Source: Hippopus hippopus (Eukaryota; Mollusca; Bivalvia; Cardiida; Cardiidae). From it: a DNA stretch of 64,000 nt. Positions 27,506 through 40,272 of the stretch are shown one piece after another. Location of the stretch: positions 4,363,501 through 4,427,500 of the forward strand of contig OX328108.1 of the NCBI GenBank assembly GCA_946811185.2. Direction: 5' to 3'. Every line of letters begins with the position of its first letter. Positions within the stretch are counted from its first letter, which is position 1. Both the position numbers and the translations under genes were made by a program. Under the pieces are notes generated by a model. It was not told the origin of the DNA. It worked only from the letters and a program-made list of their open reading frames with translations, and searched no databases.

Positions 27506-28418
27506 AAATAGAAAATATTGTGGATAAAGGACCAACTGATAGTTACCAGCTCTTTCTATGTTTTTACAATGAATCTGAAGTCGTCTATACTGCAATTTGA
27601 CCGGAATGTCAGTATTAACCGCTCAGTCCCTAGTAGACGGTAGACCAATTTGAGACATACCCAAATTGAAACAATTTGCATAAGACAAACAAGAACTGAA
27701 CAAATTACAATTCAGAGTGTAAGACTTTCACAGAGAAGCTCTATATGGAACATACAATAGCTATACATGTATGATAAATTCTTGCATTGAATGGATCATG
27801 TGGACAAGGTAAACAGCAAAAAAGTATTTCACACAGGTAGATCCCCTCTCCCTCTCTCTGATGTTCATGTATTTCTGTATGGTAAGAAATACAACTAAAA
27901 TAATTTTTAAAATAATTTTGAGAATTAAGTCTTAATAATCTCGGAACATTCTTTTATCAAATTTCATGCTGGTTAACAGCATTTCAAAATATTCTTATTC
28001 TCATGAAAATCGTGATTTATTGTGTAACCCTTCACCCACGAGAGAATAAACTTGTTCCCGTCAATGTTTACAGAATTCTTTACAAGGTACAAATATCAAC
28101 AAGGACCCATCAGCAAATACTTAGAACTAACATCTCACGATTATCAATCGTAAAAATCAAGAAAAGGGTTATTTGACATGAAACTAAAGTGTCGGGGAAA
28201 TGTCTTCAAAAGTGTCGGGAACTGTCTTGTCGTGGAACTGTCTTGAAACCGTATTTTTTTTTTTTTTTTTTTTTTTTAATTCCGCCCGTTAATCTACTGA
28301 AAATGCTTCACGTGAAACAAAGTTTATGCCATACACTTAATTTTATCATGTATAGAATAATATTTCTGTAAGCGATGTTCGCCCCGTAATAGACATATTT
28401 CAATAGCGCGCAATTTAC
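27506..28418. other. non-coding stretch
   Basis: No gene recognised. It includes a T run at about 28255-28277. It may be intronic or decayed transposon sequence between the two inward-facing exons. Confidence 0.35.
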
Positions 28419-28613
28419 TCAACACGTTGAAAAGTCCGGCACAACATCGTCATTTTCGTCATCAGTGGGCGAAAAGTTACTTTTATCCTCATCATCAGAA
28501 ACTTAATAAGTTTCTTTAAAAATTGGCTCGTACATGTACGGCCTTACCGGCCCAGAATCGTCTATTTCTTCGTCTTCAATATCGCACAGTTCACTATCGT
28601 CAACAACGTCCAT
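28419..28613 (-). pseudogene. acidic exon with PYMYEP motif, one in-frame stop
   Basis: An ATG at 28613 opens a minus-strand frame of 36 residues, highly acidic (CDIEDEEIDDSG) and containing VRPYMYEP. A TAA at 28505-28503 follows, but the frame stays open for another 27 acidic codons to TGA at 28421-28419. The PY-x-F/Y-EP motif recalls the N-termini of P2X7-tail-like (cysteine-rich) proteins common in invertebrate transposons and genomes; this match is from memory and weak. The exon faces the THAP exon and shares upstream words with it. Confidence 0.35.
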
Positions 28614-28850
28614 ATTGAAACAAGCTCTCCTATGACGTCACAAATCAAGGGACGCAACAATAAGTAAGGGAGATAAGCGATGCAATAAAAATGAATAAGC
28701 AGAAATATGAATTGAAAAAAAGTACTTTTACTATTTTTTTTTTTTTTTTTTTCTAATTACAACATTACCAGGTTACCACTTGATAAGTGTAGATTTGAAA
28801 ATTAACCATATCTGAAACTTGTTGATTTGCCCTTTAAGGTAGCTCGCCCT
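28614..28850 (-). promoter_or_regulatory. promoter-like stretch, inverted relative to 25080-25310
   Basis: Contains TGACGTCA near 28635, gggagataagcga near 28668 and gatttgccctttaag near 28825, in mirrored order to those upstream of the THAP exon. A poly-T run lies at 28735-28753. Confidence 0.45.
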
Positions 28851-29290
28851 ACAAACTAAAGGACGCGAAAACGAAAGTCTTACTACAAGGACATATGCGA
28901 AAAACACCATTGTTTTGCATGAAAATGAACATAGGCTCACTTCCCAGCAAAATAATGAACACAAAACCTTGAGGGTTAAGGCAGGCAAATAAATTTTAAA
29001 AAATATACATCCAAAATTACATACAAGAAATCTACAAAATAACCAACATAAAAGAACGCTCACTCACCCCAAAAGGTAACAAATATATTCCAAGAATTCC
29101 ACGTCCTCACGTCCTAGAAACAAGACTACGTAATAATGACTGCCCGCCGACACCCTGAATGAGGCAGTATTTAAACCCGCCGGCAAGCCGTGTTCACTGG
29201 GCATGGTCATTGAGAAAGCATGACGCTTGCTTGTCACAACCATGCCAGGTGAACACTTACAAGTAAAAATCACATGCGCTCAACAAACTA
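28851..29290. other. non-coding stretch
   Basis: No gene recognised; open frames on the minus strand here have no known motif. Confidence 0.35.
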
Positions 29291-30063
29291 ATACCCTCAT
29301 TCCACTAGGACGCGATCTACGGCGCTCTCACAGAGCGCCGTAGATCGCCATGCAGAGCGCCAATCTTTAACGGATCGCCAAGATTGCCAATGATTGATTG
29401 ATTGTATGGTGTTTAACGCCGTTTTCAACATTATTTCAGTTATATCGCGGCGGCCAGTGCACCTATTCATGCTTTCCTGGAGTCTCTTTTACCAGTACTC
29501 CGCACAATTTTCTTTCCAAGCCACTGGCTGCTTTCCCACATAATCATTGTCGAAACAATGGTCAGCGGTGGGAGAGGAATGAATCCTGTCGCAGTGACTA
29601 TCATCAATCCTCGGAAAGAAATTGGCCGAGCCAGGGGTCGCAGCCAGGGATCGAACCCTGGACCCCGTGTTCTCAAGTCCTGCACGCTACCGACTGAGCT
29701 ACCGGGGCTCGGCGCCAAGATTGCTAAGATCGCCATCAGTCTACTCCCTTGCACAAAGATCCGTAGCGATCTGTCCAGAACGCCGTTACATCGCTACTTA
29801 AATCGCTATCAAAACGCAACTTGAACGTAAACATCGTAACTGGGGCGCTATCGGAAGGCTCAAGAGCGAAAATGTTTACGAGTATGCCGGCCATCGCGCT
29901 CCCATGTGATCCGATAGCGACCATTAGAGATGCAAAAGCGCTCGGTCATCTGGTTGTTATATGAGCGGGAGTGTCCTCATAATCACCAATCCGGCAGCGA
30001 TCTACGGCGCTCTGTATAGCGCACAGAGCGCCATAGATCGCGGCCTAGTGGAATGGGGGTATA
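29291..30063. mobile_element. small DNA element with hairpin termini, carrying a SINE
   Basis: Terminal inverted repeats of about 38 bp (left ataccctcattccactagg, right the reverse complement with few changes). Each end also folds on itself: 29312-29346 is a perfect 16-bp stem with CAC loop, and 29999-30041 forms a similar stem. The word gatctacggcgctct thus occurs, direct or inverted, four times. No coding capacity. A SINE (29385-29713) sits inside. Confidence 0.7.
29385..29713 (-). repeat. tRNA-derived SINE, minus strand
   Basis: Reading the minus strand, the head has a tRNA-like A box (TAGCTCAGTCGGTAG) and B box (GGTTCGATCCC) and is followed by a body ending in a GGCGTTAAAC-type core. The core matches the SINE at 30290-30556. 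Insertion lies inside the hairpin-ended element, so the SINE is the younger of the two. Confidence 0.8.
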
Positions 30064-30289
30064 ACTGAACACATCCACCCTGAATATTGGCCTCACCCTA
30101 CACTCACCCTGCGCCCGGTAAACTTAATGTGACAGAGATAAATACCAGTAGTGAGAGAGAAAAAGCATGTGAAAGGAAGGACCAAACCTGGTAGCACAGC
30201 AGGTAACATACAGATTATAAAATCAGGAGTTGAATCAGCTGGTTGAAATCACCAGCCCGGCAAACTACTTTCCAAAGGTTGATGATTTG

Positions 30290-30556
30290 GTTTGGTTTGT
30301 ATTGGAGTTTAACGCCATTTTAACAGCTTAGATCATATAATAGCGGCCAGTGATGCACCCATGTGTTTCCTGGCTTTCTCACACCAGTACTGACACAACT
30401 TTCTTTCCAAAGCCACTGACTGCTTTTTTCATATGCATCAGAGGTGAGAGGCGAAAAAATCGCCGGAAAGAAAGTTCGCCACAACCGGGTATCAAACTCA
30501 CAACCTCCAGGTCACGAGTCAGATACGCTAACCACTGAGCTACCCGGCCGGGCAGG
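30290..30556 (-). repeat. tRNA-derived SINE, minus strand
   Basis: Same family: minus-strand A box GTAGCTCAGTGGTTAGCG, a B-box-like GAGTTTGATACCC, then the conserved body with GTCAGTGGCTTTGGAAAGAA and the 3' core gcgttaaactccaatacaaa. A 5'-truncated plus-strand relative is at 48508-48690. Confidence 0.8.
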
Positions 30557-30947
30557 TTGATGATAGTCATTGTGAAAAAGTTAATAAGGGCCATTTTTGT
30601 CTATAAGTTATCTGCTTTTCAAGATAAAAAAAAAAAAAAACCAGCCAATGGCTTGGGAAGGATATTGTGCAAAGCACTTGAAAAAGAACTCCCGGAAAGC
30701 ATATATAGATGAACTGGTACCACAATGTAATTGAATAATTTTGAAAATGGTGTCAAATACCAAGCAAAGGGAAGAAATTATCAAATTATAGAAAAAAAAA
30801 ATCCAGGAAAAACGAATAACAGACTGTATCAAGCAAGTGCTCCTGTTTCCACAATGTTTACATGAGCTATCTAATACAGGTGCACAATAGGTAAATTTTG
30901 TTGAAACTTTGGACACAGAGTCATGTTTAGACTGTGCATTTCTATAC
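30557..30947. other. non-coding stretch
   Basis: No gene recognised; includes short A runs. Confidence 0.35.
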
Positions 30948-31172
30948 GAGCCATGCTCTGTTAAAAGGAGGCATGGGAAAAAGTATCAACACAATAGTGG
31001 GTCAGCTGCACTGTTTGATTGTAAATTTTCTGCATGTCCAAGGACCATTTTACCCATGATTGTTATACAAAATGTTTTTTATAGATATATTATTACTTGC
31101 ATACATGTATGATGACTTACTTAGTATAATGCGTCTCAGAGATGCATTAAGCCCTCTTTTGCCTGGGCATAG
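30948..31172. mobile_element. TIR element related to 38361-38619
   Basis: Left end gagccatgctctgttaaaag and a right end similar to the reverse complement. The internal segment attttctgcatgtc-aaggac is shared with the copy at 38361. Right terminal repeat is more diverged. Confidence 0.55.
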
Positions 31173-31440
31173 ATCGTACGTTTTTGTTGTTCTTGCAGAC
31201 TGTGATACTTCATACATATGCATGGACACAAAGTACTAAACTCTTTACCAAACCACAAGATTTAGCACTAATCCAAATGAGTGAAAAATTCAGTGTGGTT
31301 AAAATGATGAAATTTGTTTTTGAAAGGCTAGAACACAATATGGGTTTTTCTCAGGACCGTTAAAACTCAAAAACTGTGCGGTAGAGGGTTAAAATGTGCA
31401 TTTGTGATTGTGCGGTATCCCTCATTCATCATGCAGTCAT
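31173..31440. other. spacer with remnant of TTAA MITE
   Basis: Words such as ctctttaccaaaccacaagat and gttaaaactcaaaaactgtgcggta resemble the TTAA family ends but no palindrome is left. No gene. Confidence 0.35.
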
Positions 31441-33105
31441 CAACTATTACCTTGTGCAAGCTCTTTTTATTCCATTACCCATGAAACGTGGTCAGAATGT
31501 TTGTCTTGATGATATCTCAGACAAATTGGAACATGAGTCAATGGGACAAATCTTAGAGAGTCCTTAGGTATGCAAGAATTCTGATCAATGACCCCCCAAG
31601 GCGGGGGATTGAACCCACTACCTCTATATCCCAAGGGGAACGTTCTACCGAGTCGCTTCATAAGCTACTTCAAAAGCATGGCAGGATAAGTGTCCCCTTA
31701 TACCAACATAGGCTATACACTAATACCTATCTGTGGGATAGACTAGTATACTCATACTTCCTTGCCGTACGAAGATTCGCAAACAAATCTTTCAATTACT
31801 GTTACTCTATTTCTCAACTAAGTGGGTTTTTACAGTGGGCGCAAATGTAACAGTTCTAATAAATGATGTCCCAAGGTGGGGACTGAACCCAGAACCTCTA
31901 GATTCCAAGAGGAACACTCTAACAAATCGCTACAAACTTGTGTCCCTTTATACAAACACAAGCTATACATTTCTATATGTGGGATGGACCAGTACACTAC
32001 AAGTACACTCTACAGTCCATATTTTCAGTCCAATCCTCTTGAAAGTTGGTCAGATTATTTATCTTGGTGATATCTTTGACAAAGACAAAAAGGGTCATGT
32101 TGGGTCAAAAGTAGGTCACTGGGTCAAATTTTGTAAAGCCTTTACAATCCATTATTAATGAAAGTTGATCAGAATGTTTTTCTTGATTATATCTCAGACA
32201 AGGACAAAAAAGGTCATTTTGGGAAAAAAACTAGGTCACTGGGACAAATCTATAAAAAGCCTTTTGAATACTTATGTTGCCACCTTTTCAGTCCAATACG
32301 AATGAAATTAAGTTTGAATGCTTATCTTGATAAAACCTCAGAAGAGCCCGAAAAGGATCACCTCGAGTCTAAAACTAAGTCTCGGGGACAAATTTATAAC
32401 ACTTTAGATTCCACATTTTGTATCCTATACTCTTGAAAGTTGGTCAGAATATTTGTCTTGATAGTATCTTAGACAAGGAAGAAAGTGTGTCACGCCAGGT
32501 TAAAAACTAGGTCACTAGGACAAATCTTAAAAAAACCTTGTGTACACCATTGAGGCCAAATTTGCAGTCAACACTCAAGAAATTTGGTCAGATAGTTTAT
32601 TTTGGTGATGTATCTTAGGAGTTTAAAAACTGTTACGTCGGTTAAAAAAGTAGATCACTGGGACAAGTCTTTAAAAAAAACTTAATACACTCTAGAGGCC
32701 TTTTTTTTCAATCAAACGCTGATGAAAGTTGGTCAGAATGTTATACTTGATAATAATTCTGAGGTATTGACCATGTGTCATGTCCAGTCAAAACATAGGC
32801 CACTATGACAAATGTTAGAAGAAACTTTTGAGCCTACCTTTTCATTCCAATACTCGAAAAAATTCTTAAGAATACTTCTTTTGATGATATCTCAGACAGG
32901 CTTGAGATTAGGTCATTTTTTGGTCAAAAACTAGGTCACTGGGATACATGTTAGAAAAACTATGTACACTCTAGAGTCCATATTAACAGTCCAATACTCA
33001 TGAAAGTTTTTTTTTCAGAATGTTTATATTAAAGATACCACAAAGAGCTTGAAAATTAGTTACATTGGTGTAAGAAGTAGGTCACTGTGACGAATTTAAA
33101 GGCGT
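31440..33105. repeat. diverged tandem repeat array, about 120-147 bp per unit
   Basis: Words of the type taggtcactgggacaaatct recur at about 32111, 32231, 32378, 32506, 32651, 32796, 32932 and 33077, each followed by gaaagttggtcagaatg and cttgatgatatctcagac. Units are heavily diverged. Two tRNA-like minus-strand patches (near 31590-31660 and 31866-31960) interrupt it. Confidence 0.75.
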
Positions 33106-34430
33106 TTCAGCGAGTTATTTCTAGCACAGAGAATTTCGTGAAATTTGACACAGAAACACTTCTAAGTAAGTTCTTTCAATATGCGAAGAGATAATCAGAC
33201 GTTGCCTGATGAACCAAAAAGTTCTGAGCCCACGAAGAACATAACCATTTTTTCAAATTACACAAAACCCAATGATTGCAGCATACGTCAGAATTTTGTG
33301 ATTAAAATCTGTAATTTCAGTCAAATCATGTTCTCTGGGTTTTAAATTCATAGTGAAACAATGGATCCTCTGACTTTGATGAGAAATTAACAGATATTTC
33401 AAATTAATGATACGCTATCTATGTTTCAGTAAAACCCTTAGCCCACAAAATTGCTTATTTTATCACAGAAAATCAGGACATTATTTGACCCTAAAAAAAA
33501 TCTAGCGCAAAGATTTTTCTCATTAATATACTTGATTATATCCTTTATCAAAAAATGAAAAAAAAAAAAAAAAAAAAAGAAGATAGGTTGCCAGGCTACT
33601 TTTCCCAATATTCGAACTCAATTACCTCCCTTGGAACAAAGAAAGTGACACAAAACACCCAAGATTTCAAATTACATAGTAAGATGTATTATTACTAGCA
33701 CTAAATCATGTTTTTTTCACAATAAAGATTGTACTCTGTCAACCCTTTCCTTGATATAGTCTCGATTTAACATTGGTATGGGACGGCTTTGGAAAACATT
33801 TTGGTAAAAGGGGTAATTGTTCATTACAAGCAATTGTTCCTTTCCCCACAACCTTTTCTGCACAAACGGTTCTTTTAATCTCATTTAAACCTTGTTTAAT
33901 TTGTCGTCTGCAGCTTCTTTCAATTTTGAAGTTCCAATTTAATTCATTTAGGAAAGGGTTAATACCAAATACATGTGGTATATTTTAATAGATGGGAGAA
34001 TGGAAGAACAATACAAGTAGAACTGTCCAGAATTACTCAAAGGCATAGATTACTTACGAACCTTATAGCAAAATGAATGAAACGATCCTGAATTCTATCA
34101 ATACCGAGGAAAGAGGGTTAGAAAACGTTGAAACGGAGAAAATACTTGTAATTTTCTCTTTTTACCACACTAACCGGATAAGTAATGTGCGACAAATGTA
34201 CATGTTCCGTTTTCGCTGTTTAGGAATGATTTACACCTTCATAAAATGATCTTTAAAAAAAATGTATCTACCACTACTTTCTCCACGTCTTGCAGCAAAA
34301 ATCAGTAGTCCAATAATAGTACTAAAATCGGACAAAGTTACGCTAGGAAACAGAGAAATGAAGAGACATGCTCAAAAATGTTGCGCACTGACAACCCGAT
34401 AAAACGTCGTTAAGAAAAATATTGTGTACA
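33106..34430. other. non-coding insert within the satellite, with a diverged MITE
   Basis: No gene. A poly-A run lies near 33560-33578. At about 33741-33962 is a diverged subfamily of the TTAA MITE with a different central palindrome (gtaattgttcattacaagcaattgttcc-like). Confidence 0.45.
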
Positions 34431-35410
34431 TTCTAAAGGCCACATTCTCAGTCTATCACTCATGAAAGTTGGTCTGAATGATTCTCTTGGTGATATCTCA
34501 GAAGAGTTTGAAAATGGTCAAAAAAGTTGGTTACTGGGACATTTTGTACACTCTATAGGCTACTTCCAATACTAATGAAAGTTGGGCAGGATGTTTGTAA
34601 GATGATATCTTGGAAGAATTTGGAAATGAGTCATGTTGGGTCACAGATGCTCAAGTCCTCTACTTAAGACCATCATGGCCCTCTTGATTTCATCTATATA
34701 TGGAATTAACTTTGAGGAAGCAAGTATTGGCTTTCAAATAAGTCCTTTGAAAGAACTGGTTCAAATACAGGAATGCACTGATCACAGTGAAATGATGGAT
34801 GTGATAGTTACAACAGCTATAAACATGCAACAAACTACCCTTTTGTATAACAGGATCATTGCGCTCTGGAGGCCAGTCTTAGTATTAATAGTAATGAAAT
34901 TTAGTCAGAGTGTTTGGCTTTATAATATCTCAGACAAGTTTGAAATAAGGTCAAGTTAAGTAAAAAAGTCGGTCACTGGGGCAAATCTTTAAAAAAAAAA
35001 ACTTGTTTGCACTCCAAGGGCCACGTTTTCAGTCTGATACTCATGAAACTTCTTCAGAATGTTTGTCTTGATATTTCAAACAGGTTGAAATTGCGTCACT
35101 TCGGGTCAATAAGTAGGTCACCGGAACATATCTCAGAAAGACCTTGTGTGCACTCTAGAGGTCACATTTTCACTCATGAAACCCGGTCAGAATATTTGTT
35201 TGGATGATATCTTAATATCAGTTGAAAATCGGGTCACATTGGGTCAATCAATAGGTCATTGGGACGAATCCTAGAAAGACCTTGTGTGCACTGTAGAAGT
35301 CAAATTTTCAGTCTGATACCCATGAGAGTTGGACGGAATGTTTGCCTAGATGATGTCTTGGAAAATGTTGAAATGATAATGTCAGGTAAAAAGGTAGGTC
35401 ACTCGGTTAA
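34430..35410. repeat. continuation of tandem repeat array, about 138-bp units
   Basis: Unit words recur near 34973, 35112, 35250 and 35393. A short unrelated segment lies at about 34650-34850. The last unit breaks off at 35410 and its remainder resumes at 37258. Confidence 0.7.
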
Positions 35411-37257
35411 ATCATACAAGAGGGCCAAGATGGCCCTGGATCGCTCACCTGAATTTTTGAGAGGACCATAGCCAATTTTTTGAGGTATTGAAACGTTGGA
35501 AACAAAATCATTATTTTGCCAAGCAATTTTGAAAAGGTCACCTGTAAAAGTCAATTCAAAATCTGTCACCACCCCTACAATCGTCACCACAGCAATGAAT
35601 TTGACGAATCACAATTCTGCAAATACATTTTTGGATAGATCACCCAAGGACAATTTCTTGAAGAAGAGCACATGCTCGATAGTGACTAAAAACATAAGAC
35701 GAACAAGAGCACCACATGCAGGTGCCAACAATTGGCTGTTGTTTTTTGACGGATAAAAATTTCCCTAACAATTTTTGAAAAGGGTCACCCTAGGAACATT
35801 TGTGAAATTATTTCAAAATCTGACCAGCCGTTCCAGAGAAGAAGAATTAAGAAATTCCTCTTCATGTCCCTGTAGTGCAAATAGCCCCAACCATCACAGC
35901 CATGTTTTTTGAAAGATCACAATTTTGTGAACAATTTTTGATAAGAGTCACCCAAGGAACATTGCTGTGAAATTATTTCAAAATCTGACCAGCGGTTTCA
36001 GAGAAGAATTTTTAAGAATTTCTTCATGTCCGTATGGTGTAAATAGCCCACAGCCATCAGAGCCATGATTCTTGATGGATCAAGATTTCTCGAACATTTT
36101 GCAAAAAGGGTCACCCAAGAAACATTTCTGTGAAATTATTTCAAAATCTGACCAGCTGTTTCAGAGAAGAATAATTTTTAAGAATTTCTTCATGTCCATA
36201 TAGTGCAAGTGCCCCCCCCCCCCCCCATGCATCAGAGCCATGTTTCTTGACAAATCAGCATTTTGCGAACAATTTTTGAAAAGGGTCACCAAAGGTATAT
36301 TTCTGTGAAATTATTTCAAAATCTGACCAGCCGTTTCAGAGAAGAAGAATTTTTAAGAATTTCTTCATTTCTGTATAGTGCAAGTAGCCGCCAGTCACCA
36401 GAGCCATGTTTCTTGACGGATCAAAATTTCGGGAACAATTTTTGAAAAGGCTCACCCAAGGAAAATCTCTGTGAAATTATTTCAAAATCTGACCAGCGGT
36501 TTCAGAGAAGAAGAATTTTCAAGAAATTCTTCATGTCCATATAGTGCAAGTGGGCCCCCCTCCCCACCCATCAGAGCCATGTTTCTTGATGGATCAAATT
36601 TCGCGAACAATTTTTGAAAAGGCTCACTCAAGGAACATCTCTGTGAAATTATTTCAAAATCTGACCAGCCGTTTCACAGAAGAAGAAATTTTAAGAATTT
36701 CTTCATTTCTGTAATGTGCAAGTAGCCCCCAATCACCAGAGCCACGTTTCTTGACGGATCAAAATTTCACGAACAATTTTTGAAAAGGGTCACCCAAAGA
36801 ACATGTCTGTGAAATTATTTCAAAATCTGACCAGCCATTTCAGAGAAGAAGAATTTTTAAGAATTTCTTCATTTCTGTATAGTGCAAGTAGCCCCCATTC
36901 ACCAGAGCCATGTTTCTTGACGGATCAAAATTTTGCGAACAAATTTTGAAAAGGATCACCCAAGGAACATCTCTGTGAAATTATTTCAAAATCTGACCAG
37001 CGGTTTCAGAGGAGAAGATTTTTAAAGAATTTCTTAGAAAATTCCATTTGGTTGCCATGGCAACCAGAGTTTTCGTTGGAATCAAACTCTGTGAACAATT
37101 TTAAAGAGGACCTCCCAAGGAACATTCCAGCCAAGTTTGGTCCAAATTGGCCCAGCGGTTTAGGAGGAGTTGAAGTTTAAAGAATTGTTGACGACGCACG
37201 ACGGACACCGGGTGATCCTAAAAGCTCCCCTTGAGCACGTTGTGCTCAGGTGAGCTA
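35411..37257. mobile_element. non-autonomous element with 165-bp internal tandem units
   Basis: The left end has agggccaagatggccctgg and GCTCACCTG; the right end has CAGGTGAGC. Internal units each contain gagccatgtttcttgacgg, recurring near 35903, 36063, 36236, 36402, 36574, 36742 and 36906. The element interrupts a satellite unit: sequence before it (ggtcactcggttaaatc) and after it (aaaaaccttgtgtgtactc) together match one monomer. A C run of about 17 lies near 36211. No coding capacity. Confidence 0.75.
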
Positions 37258-37560
37258 AAAAAACCTTGTGTGTACTCTACATGTGTCATTTTCAGTCTGA
37301 TACACATGAAAATTGGTCAGAGTGTTTCTTAGGATGATTTTTAAGAGATGTTCAAAGTTTGGTCATACCAGGTCAAAATGTAGGTCACAAGACAAAATCT
37401 TGGAAAAACCCCTTGTGCACTAAAGAGGCCACATTTTCTGTCTGATACTGTACTCATGAAACTTGGTCAGAATGTTGTCTTGATAATACCTTGGACAAGC
37501 TTGAAATTGGATCACATCAGGTCAAAAACTAGGTCACTAAAACTCATGCCCTTACATCAT
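37258..37560. repeat. right remainder of the tandem repeat array
   Basis: Two to three further units of the same array after the nested element (cttgtgtgtactctac, ggtcagagtg, aactaggtcac words). Confidence 0.65.
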
Positions 37561-38150
37561 CACAACCAGGATGTGTTAACTATCAATGCTAGATGACTAG
37601 ATCACTTTAATCAGATGAGCACATTTAGGCTTATGGCCCTCCTGTTTGGTTTTATATCTTCATTTTAAGCTGAACTGGCCAAAGGCAAGTGAGTTTATGT
37701 CATGGCCCTGTGTCCACCTAGGGACCATTTGTATGTCCCTCTGTTTGCGTATTAATTTTTAAATCCTTCCAATTTTGTTGAGTCTTATACCCTGACATTT
37801 GGTTAAGATTAAAAGGGTAGAAAACATTGCAAAAAAGTGAGAACAAAGTTGGTGGTTTGATTCATGCAGGTGGTTCTTGTCAAAGAGGTGTGTTATTTGG
37901 CAAGTTAGCTTTCCATTTGACAGTGCCAGTCTTTTGAAGGCTGTTTAACATTCTGCCACACAATTCCAACTTGACAAAGTAGATTGGAAAACAATTGTGG
38001 GATGAGTAGACTGGAAATGCTAATAACCAGTATTTTCTCCTTTTCCAGCAATGTTTTACATCCTTTCAAAGACAAATTCCACAATTTGAGCATCATTTAA
38101 TATGTTGTCTGCAAATGCCTAGGGTTTAGACAAGTCAGAATCATTCTATG
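37561..38150. other. non-coding stretch with diverged TTAA MITE
   Basis: A diverged copy of the palindromic MITE occupies about 37945-38167 (gaaatgctaataaccagtat at its centre). No gene. Confidence 0.4.
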
Positions 38151-38360
38151 TAGTGAAGGGTTGAAATACTTTCAAAGTTAAAACTACCACACAAATTTCA
38201 TAGCAAGATGGGTTAAAAGAAAAATAGGAGCACTTTAAATGTTTTAAAAAAAGTCTATATATAATTCTCATTTTAGCATACCAGTCTCATGCAGTATTCA
38301 AGTTTAATCTACTGCTGTAACAAAATGTGGGGTAATCCAAACCAGGGAAGAAACACATGT

Positions 38361-38619
38361 GAGCCATGCTCCGTGAAAAGGGGGCTTAATACATCTGCAA
38401 AAAGTATCGATCCATCTCAGACTGCGCAGTCTGCAGACTGACATGGATCAATACCTTTTGCTATCAGTAAATTTTCTGCATGTCAAAGGACGAGTGTACC
38501 TCATGATTCAGTCAGTTTTTAGACAAAACTGATTTTATGGATTCATGATTATGTGATGGCTTGCTTGGTATCATGCATTACGCAGATGCATTAAGCCCCC
38601 TTTTACCAGAGCATGGCTC
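38361..38619. mobile_element. TIR element, copy A specific
   Basis: Thirty-base terminal inverted repeats, gagccatgctccgtgaaaag at the left and its near reverse complement ending at 38619. ATGT flanks both sides, a possible target duplication. The corresponding site in copy B lacks it. A relative is at 30948. Confidence 0.75.
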
Positions 38620-39254
38620 ATGTATACAAGTATATCACTAAATTTCATTCTATATAGGAATAATAAGTTTTCAGAAAGAAGAAAGAATTGTGATCAAATA
38701 TTTTTTTGGAGTGTGAAAATAATTTTACACTGTTGACATTTGACACTATACCACACAATCCCAAATTTAAGCGAGCCTGGGGACGATGCCTTTTGAAAAC
38801 ACTATGGGGAAAAGGAGAAAATGCGGGTAGCCAGCATTTTTTCACATTTTTTTTTCCATCTTCTCAAACAATAATTTCAAATACTTTAGCCATATTCAAT
38901 TTGTCTTCTGCAAATGCTTAAAATTTGGACAAGTCCAAAAGGAGAACCAGCATTTTTTCACAATTTTTTCCATCTTTTCAAACAATAATTTCAAATATTT
39001 TAGCCATATTCAATTTATCTTCTGCAAATGCTTAAAATTTCGACAAGTCCAGAAATTGTTGTTGTATGCTAAAGGGTTAAATCAGCAAATTAACCTTAAC
39101 ATTTTACAGGCATTCACATTTGCAGTATAATTGTTCAAAATACATGTACCTCTTTTTTGGACTACGAAATAGTAGATTTTCAAAAAGCTTCTTACTCAGG
39201 GTCATAAAGATGTGGTACTTTTTGGTAAAAAGTAACCACTTTTACAGAAAGAAG

Positions 39255-39292
<38 letters not shown>

Positions 39293-40108
39293 TGGTGAAA
39301 GATCGAAATTCATTTCATCGAATAAACATCATTGGTTAAATTTCCAAAAAAACTCAAATATTCAATTTATTTCATTCTTCTAACCCCTTTTTTGGGGACT
39401 TACATCAGAATCCAGTACAGTTGCCTTCAGTAATTTCCCGTGGCGTACCCCCTCCACATAACAACACATTACAATATTATGTAGGGTATAGGGTAAATTA
39501 AGTCATATTTCCATCTGGTTGAATGGTATACACTGTTTACCTAGGTAACTAAAGCAACCAAACTACTGTTTCCAACTTCATTTGAAGAGTTAGAAAATAA
39601 AATCGGTATTTTTCACTTGTCGTAACAATGAAATATCAAACAATATTCCACTGTTATTTCTTGATAAACTACTGAAAAGCATGAAATAATATATTTTATT
39701 GACTTGACAGTCTATGAGTTAGGTGTCACATATTTTTTATTTCAATATAACAAAATACTAATTTGATAGAATGAACTGCTAAATTGTAAAAACGAAATCC
39801 TATTTCTATAAAAGGAAACACTCTTTTGATCATGCAAAATCATAAAAGTAGTTCCATAAAATGGTAAAACAATTCATTTAATATATCAATTTGTTTTCAC
39901 AAAATCCTACTTTGATGAAAATAAAATGATACCCTGTCCAATTTAGACTACTCATTGCAGAAAGCAAAAAAAAAAGAGTGCTCAAAACATAACTATTTCA
40001 ATTCAAATAGCTTTTTGATTGAACAAATTTGTATTCTGATATACTGAATTAGCATTTTGCTAAAATGAATTATTTCATTTTCTCAAAATAATATTTCTTT
40101 AAAATAAA

Positions 40109-40272
40109 CTAGAGCTGTCACTGAATGTGACCTAATACCCCCGCCAGCGCTTTGACAGAAACAGGCAATTATTTGTACACAGACGGACACACGGACGGAC
40201 ACACGGATGGACACACGGACAGACAGGGTTATTCCAGCATACCCCCAAAAACATTCGTTTTGCGGGGGTATA
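40109..40272. mobile_element. small insertion absent from duplicate copy
   Basis: Starts CTAGAGCTGTCAC and ends GCGGGGGTATA, with internal ATACCCCCGC pairing to GCGGGGGTAT and ggacacacgg simple repeats. Copy B at about 56440 reads straight through, giving the pre-insertion site. Ends resemble those of 42735-43143. Confidence 0.7.

Noticed and set aside
31835..32436. ORFs of 92-107 residues in the satellite array
   Set aside because: They are made of the tandem repeat units and reflect its periodicity.
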